Below are positions 5,502 to 8,692 of a stretch of 8,692 nt of DNA, piece by piece. The notes beneath the pieces are model-generated. The model saw nothing but the letters and a program-made list of their open reading frames with translations, searched no databases and had not been told where the DNA came from. Origin of the DNA: JBBRLA01 sp038231615 (GTDB lineage Bacteria; Myxococcota_A; Polyangia; Palsa-1104; JAEUJZ01); contig JBBRLA010000354.1 of the NCBI GenBank assembly GCA_038231615.1, positions 1 through 8,692 on the forward strand, written 5' to 3'. Numbering within the stretch: position 1 is the first letter of the stretch; each line of letters begins with the position of its first letter. The translations under genes and the position numbers were made by a program.

Positions 5502-8500
5502 AACGCTTACCCATCCACTGGCCGCCGCCGGCTGCGGGCTCGAAGACCTACTGGCGCAGCCTGGACCAGCTGGCGAATACGGCGGAGTTCCAGGAGTTCG
5601 TCCAGCGGGAGTTCCCCGGCGGGGCGTCGGAGCTGAGTTCGCCCCTTTCCCGACGCAGCTTCATGTCGCTGATGGGGGCCAGCTTCGCTCTGGCGGGCCT
5701 GGCTGGCTGCCGCCGGCCGGAGGAGAAGATCCTCCCCTATTCCAAGGCCCCGGAGCAGTCGGTCATCGGGCTGCCGACCTATTACGCTACCACCATGACG
5801 CTGGGAGCGCAGGCCTACGGCCTCCTGGTCGAGAGCAACGACGGTCGCCCCACCAAGATCGAGGGCAACCCGCACCACCCGATGAGCTTGGGCGCCACCA
5901 CGGTGCAGGGACAAGCGGCGGTGCTGGACCTGTATGATCCGGATCGCTCGACGAAGCCGATGGTGGCGGGGGCGGACGCGGATTTGGCCGCGGCGATCAA
6001 GAAGATCAGCGAGTTGCGTGAGGGGTTGGCCAAGAAGCAGGGCGCCGGACTGCGGGTGCTCTCCGGGGCGCTGGTTTCGCCGACGGTGCTGCGCCTGCGG
6101 GACAAGCTTCTGGGGGTGATGCCCCAGGCGGCGTGGCACACCTGGGAGCCGGTCTGCGACGACGAGGCCCGGGCGGGCAGCCGGCTGGCCTTCGACGACG
6201 ACGTGCATCCCTTCCTGAAGCTGGAGCACGCCGAGATCATCCTGTCCTTGGACGCGGATCTCTTCGGCAATGACCCGGACGCACTTCGCCACACCCGGAC
6301 CTTCGCCAACCGGCGACGGGTGGAGGACAAGGGCGACACGATGAACCGGCTGTATGTGGTGGAGGGGACCTGGAGCATCACTGGGGCCTCCGCCGACCAC
6401 CGCCTGCGGGTGCGCCCCAGCGAGGTGGGGATGTTCGCCGTTTTGCTGGCCACGGAGCTGGCCCGCCTGGGGGTGCCGCTGGCGCCCGGCGTGGCTGAGG
6501 CGCTGCCCAAGGGCAAGCCCGAAGGCCACAAGGTGGACGAGCGGTTCGTCGCCGCGGTGGCCAAGGACCTGATGGCGAACCAGGGGCGGGTGGCGATCGC
6601 CGCCGGCCGGGCGCAGCCAAAAGAGGTGCACGCGCTGGTGCACGCGCTGAACGCGGCGCTTTTGGCCCCGGGGAACACCATCGACTATGTGCGCTTGGCC
6701 GACGCCGGCAGGAAGCTGGATCGGGAGTCGCTTGCGGACCTTCTGGCGGCGGTGGACAGGGGGGAGGTCGAGACCCTGGTGGTGCTTGGCGGCAACCCGG
6801 CATATGACGCCCCGGCGGACCTGAAGTTCGAGGAGCGGCTGCGAGCCAAGAAGGATCGTACCCAGATCATCCACCTGGGGGCGTACCGGGACGAGACGGC
6901 GCAGCTTGCGCAGGTGCACGTGCCGCGCTCGCATTTCCTGGAGGCCTGGGGCGACGCCCGCGCGACGGATGGGACCACCAGCGTGGTGCAGCCTTTGATC
7001 GCGCCGCTTTATCCGAGCCTTTCGGAGATCGAGATCCTCTCGCTGCTGGCGGATGGGGCGAAGGGCCGCGGCCACGAGCTGGTGCGCGACACCTGGCGCG
7101 GGGTTGCGCAGGTTGAGGAGGCCGCGGCGGCCCCACAGGAGGCTTTGGCGAAGGCCCCGGCGGAAGTTGCTGCGAAGCCGGCGGTTGCAACCCCGGACAA
7201 GGCGAAAGCGCCTGGGGCGGCGATTGCGGCGATGGCAGGGATGGCTGCTGACAAGGTGAAGCCGAGCGAGGCGACTGCTGCCGGGACGAAGCCGGCGGTT
7301 GTCGCAGCACCGGGCAGGGCCTCTCCCGCGACCGACCCTACCCAGATCACCGGCGCCGACGTGGCGGTTGCCGTCAGCGGACCCAGTCTTTTCGAATTGG
7401 CCTTCGACCGGCACTGGCGCCAGGTTCTGCGCGATGGGTTGATGCATCAGGGCACGCCCCCGCAGGCGGCCCCCGCGGTCAAGGGTGACAAGATCGCAGC
7501 GGCCCTTGGGGCCATCAAAGCCGCTCCCGAAGGTCTGGAGATCGTCTTCAGGCCCGACGCCAAGCTCTTCGATGGCCGCTTCGCCAACAACGGCTGGCTG
7601 CAGGACCTGCCCGACCCGATCACCAAGCTGGCCTGGGACAACGCGGCCCTGCTCTCGGTCAAGACCGCCAGCGCCCTGGGCGTCGAGAAGGACGACATGG
7701 TGCAGATCACCCTGCGTGGTCGCACCGTCGAGGCCGCGGTCTACATCCAGGCCGGGCAGTCGGAGAACACGCTGACGCTGGCTCTAGGCTACGGCAGGCG
7801 CACCACCGGCCGGGTAGGTACCGGCGCTGGCTTCAACAGCTACCTCATCCGCGACTCGGCGGCCCTGGGTTTCGACGTCGGCGCGACGGTGAAGTCCGCC
7901 GGCAAGAAGTACGCCGACCCCCGCGACGAGGACTTCATCGACATCACCAAGCTCACCGGCTTGGTCACCACCCAGAACCACTTCTCGATGGAAGGGCGGC
8001 CCCTGGTGCGGGAGGCCTCGCTGACCGAGTTCCGCAAGGAGCCGGACTTCGCCCAGCATGCGGTGCATCATCCGCCGCTGAAGGCGATCTTCGACGAACG
8101 GCCTTACGTGGGGCAGCAATGGGGCCTATCCATCGACTTGTCGGCGTGCGTCGGATGCGGCGCCTGCACCATTGCCTGCCAGGCCGAGAACAACATCCCC
8201 ATCGTCGGCAAGGCGCAAGTCCGCAAGGGCCGCGAGATGTCGTGGATTCGTGTCGACCGTTACTTCTCCGGCGACCAAGACGACCCGCAGGCCGTGCAGC
8301 AGCCGGTGGCCTGCATGCAATGCGAGAACGCTCCCTGCGAGAACGTCTGCCCGCCAGGCGCGACGGTACACTCGCAGGACGGCCTGAACGACATGGTATA
8401 TAACCGCTGCATCGGGACGCGGTATTGTGCCAACAATTGTCCCTACAAGGTGCGACGCTTCAACTATCTCGACTGGCGCCACCGCTACGAGGCCGCGGCA

Positions 8501-8692
8501 CCCGACGAAGTGTCGCTGCGGCAGAAGGACGACCTCTTGCCGGTGGCCCGGCTCAAGTACAACCCCGACGTCACCCTGCGCTCCCGCGGCGTGATGGAGA
8601 AATGCACCTACTGCGTGCAGCGCATCCGCGGGGCGCAACGGGACGCCAAGCTGCAGGGGCACGACGCGGTGATGGATGGGGTCATCACCCCG
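5498..8692 (+). CDS. actB: ACIII subunit ActB, Tat-exported molybdopterin-oxidoreductase-like/iron-sulfur fusion (3' end outside window)
   Basis: The frame is open from the ATG at 5498 to the window end (1065 residues so far). Residues 8-50 (KTYWRSLDQL, then EFQEFVQREFP) are the extended Tat leader region of this family, followed by the twin-arginine motif SRRSFM (51-56), a hydrophobic stretch and LAGC, a possible lipobox with Cys71. Residues 75-880 form the molybdopterin-oxidoreductase-like part; family knowledge says ActB carries no molybdenum cofactor. Residues 540-614 are an Ala/Pro/Lys-rich linker. The ferredoxin-like part begins with CVGCGACTIAC (Cys884, 887, 890, 894), then Cys939, 942, 947, 951, then CIGTRYCANNC (Cys971, 977, 981), which lacks one ligand and is the expected [3Fe-4S] site, then Cys1036 and Cys1039. 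The remaining cluster ligands lie beyond the window. ActB takes electrons from the quinol-oxidising subunits. Translation is coupled to actA by the ATGA overlap. Confidence 0.94.
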   Translation, partial: MKRLPIHWPPPAAGSKTYWRSLDQLANTAEFQEFVQREFPGGASELSSPLSRRSFMSLMGASFALAGLAGCRRPEEKILPYSKAPEQSVIGLPTYYATTMTLGAQAYGLLVESNDGRPTKIEGNPHHPMSLGATTVQGQAAVLDLYDPDRSTKPMVAGADADLAAAIKKISELREGLAKKQGAGLRVLSGALVSPTVLRLRDKLLGVMPQAAWHTWEPVCDDEARAGSRLAFDDDVHPFLKLEHAEIILSLDADLFGNDPDALRHTRTFANRRRVEDKGDTMNRLYVVEGTWSITGASADHRLRVRPSEVGMFAVLLATELARLGVPLAPGVAEALPKGKPEGHKVDERFVAAVAKDLMANQGRVAIAAGRAQPKEVHALVHALNAALLAPGNTIDYVRLADAGRKLDRESLADLLAAVDRGEVETLVVLGGNPAYDAPADLKFEERLRAKKDRTQIIHLGAYRDETAQLAQVHVPRSHFLEAWGDARATDGTTSVVQPLIAPLYPSLSEIEILSLLADGAKGRGHELVRDTWRGVAQVEEAAAAPQEALAKAPAEVAAKPAVATPDKAKAPGAAIAAMAGMAADKVKPSEATAAGTKPAVVAAPGRASPATDPTQITGADVAVAVSGPSLFELAFDRHWRQVLRDGLMHQGTPPQAAPAVKGDKIAAALGAIKAAPEGLEIVFRPDAKLFDGRFANNGWLQDLPDPITKLAWDNAALLSVKTASALGVEKDDMVQITLRGRTVEAAVYIQAGQSENTLTLALGYGRRTTGRVGTGAGFNSYLIRDSAALGFDVGATVKSAGKKYADPRDEDFIDITKLTGLVTTQNHFSMEGRPLVREASLTEFRKEPDFAQHAVHHPPLKAIFDERPYVGQQWGLSIDLSACVGCGACTIACQAENNIPIVGKAQVRKGREMSWIRVDRYFSGDQDDPQAVQQPVACMQCENAPCENVCPPGATVHSQDGLNDMVYNRCIGTRYCANNCPYKVRRFNYLDWRHRYEAAAPDEVSLRQKDDLLPVARLKYNPDVTLRSRGVMEKCTYCVQRIRGAQRDAKLQGHDAVMDGVITP
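7173..7301 (+). repeat. Pair of 15-bp direct repeats inside the actB linker
   Basis: CGAAGCCGGCGGTTG occurs at 7173-7187 and again at 7287-7301, 114 bp (38 codons) apart and in the same reading frame, encoding AKPAV and TKPAV. Both copies lie in the low-complexity linker of ActB at residues 540-614. The repeat suggests the linker grew by in-frame duplication followed by divergence. Confidence 0.6.

Noticed and set aside
5507..7447. 646-codon open frame on the minus strand opposite actB
   Set aside because: Its translation is Arg/His/Gln-rich with no recognisable domain, it lies wholly opposite a well-supported gene, and it reflects third-position G/C bias of actB.
1..8692. CRISPR array, tRNA, rRNA, insertion sequence or phage genes
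   Set aside because: No regularly spaced repeats, RNA-gene signatures, transposase motifs or terminal inverted repeats were seen anywhere in the window.

Overview
This is a GC-rich bacterial window, by eye well above 60% G+C with strong G/C preference at third codon positions. It holds the start of an alternative complex III (ACIII) respiratory operon, and directly upstream a two-component system that looks built to control it. ACIII together with a sigma-54-type activator in a high-GC genome fits Myxococcota or another former deltaproteobacterial lineage. Planctomycetota or Acidobacteriota cannot be excluded from sequence alone, so the taxonomic guess is weak.

Layout, left to right. Bases 1-39 are the first 13 codons of a minus-strand gene that leaves the window. 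A divergent intergenic region (40-281) carries palindromes, a probable extended -10 for the minus-strand gene and a perfect 7-bp hairpin. A plus-strand gene (about 282-1061) encodes a small protein with a likely zinc-binding cysteine quartet and a C-terminal DUF2325-like Rossmann-type domain; its start is uncertain. After 234 bp without a gene comes a membrane histidine kinase of RegB/PrrB/ActS type (1296-3083). It overlaps by one base (TGATG) a 500-residue response regulator (3083-4585) with a receiver, a sigma-54 AAA+ domain and a Fis-type helix-turn-helix.

The 238-bp gap after the regulator contains two regulatory signals. One is a pair of overlapping GCGGC-N5-GCCGC dyads (4641-4668), which match the RegA/PrrA-type box as I recall it. 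The other is a textbook -24/-12 sigma-54 promoter (4776-4791), about 22 nt of leader ahead of actA. actA (4824-5501, pentaheme membrane cytochrome c) overlaps actB (5498 to beyond 8692) by ATGA. actB encodes the fused molybdopterin-oxidoreductase-like/iron-sulfur subunit and is cut by the window end inside its ferredoxin-like part; the rest of the operon (actC onward) should follow.

Working model (inference): a RegB-like kinase with a quinone-site-like motif and a conserved redox-box cysteine senses quinone-pool or redox state and phosphorylates a regulator that combines RegA-like end domains with a central sigma-54 ATPase. That regulator binds the dyad near -147 and activates the sigma-54 promoter of the ACIII (quinol:cytochrome c/HiPIP oxidoreductase) operon. 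This rewired RegBA-like control of ACIII is the most interesting item in the window.
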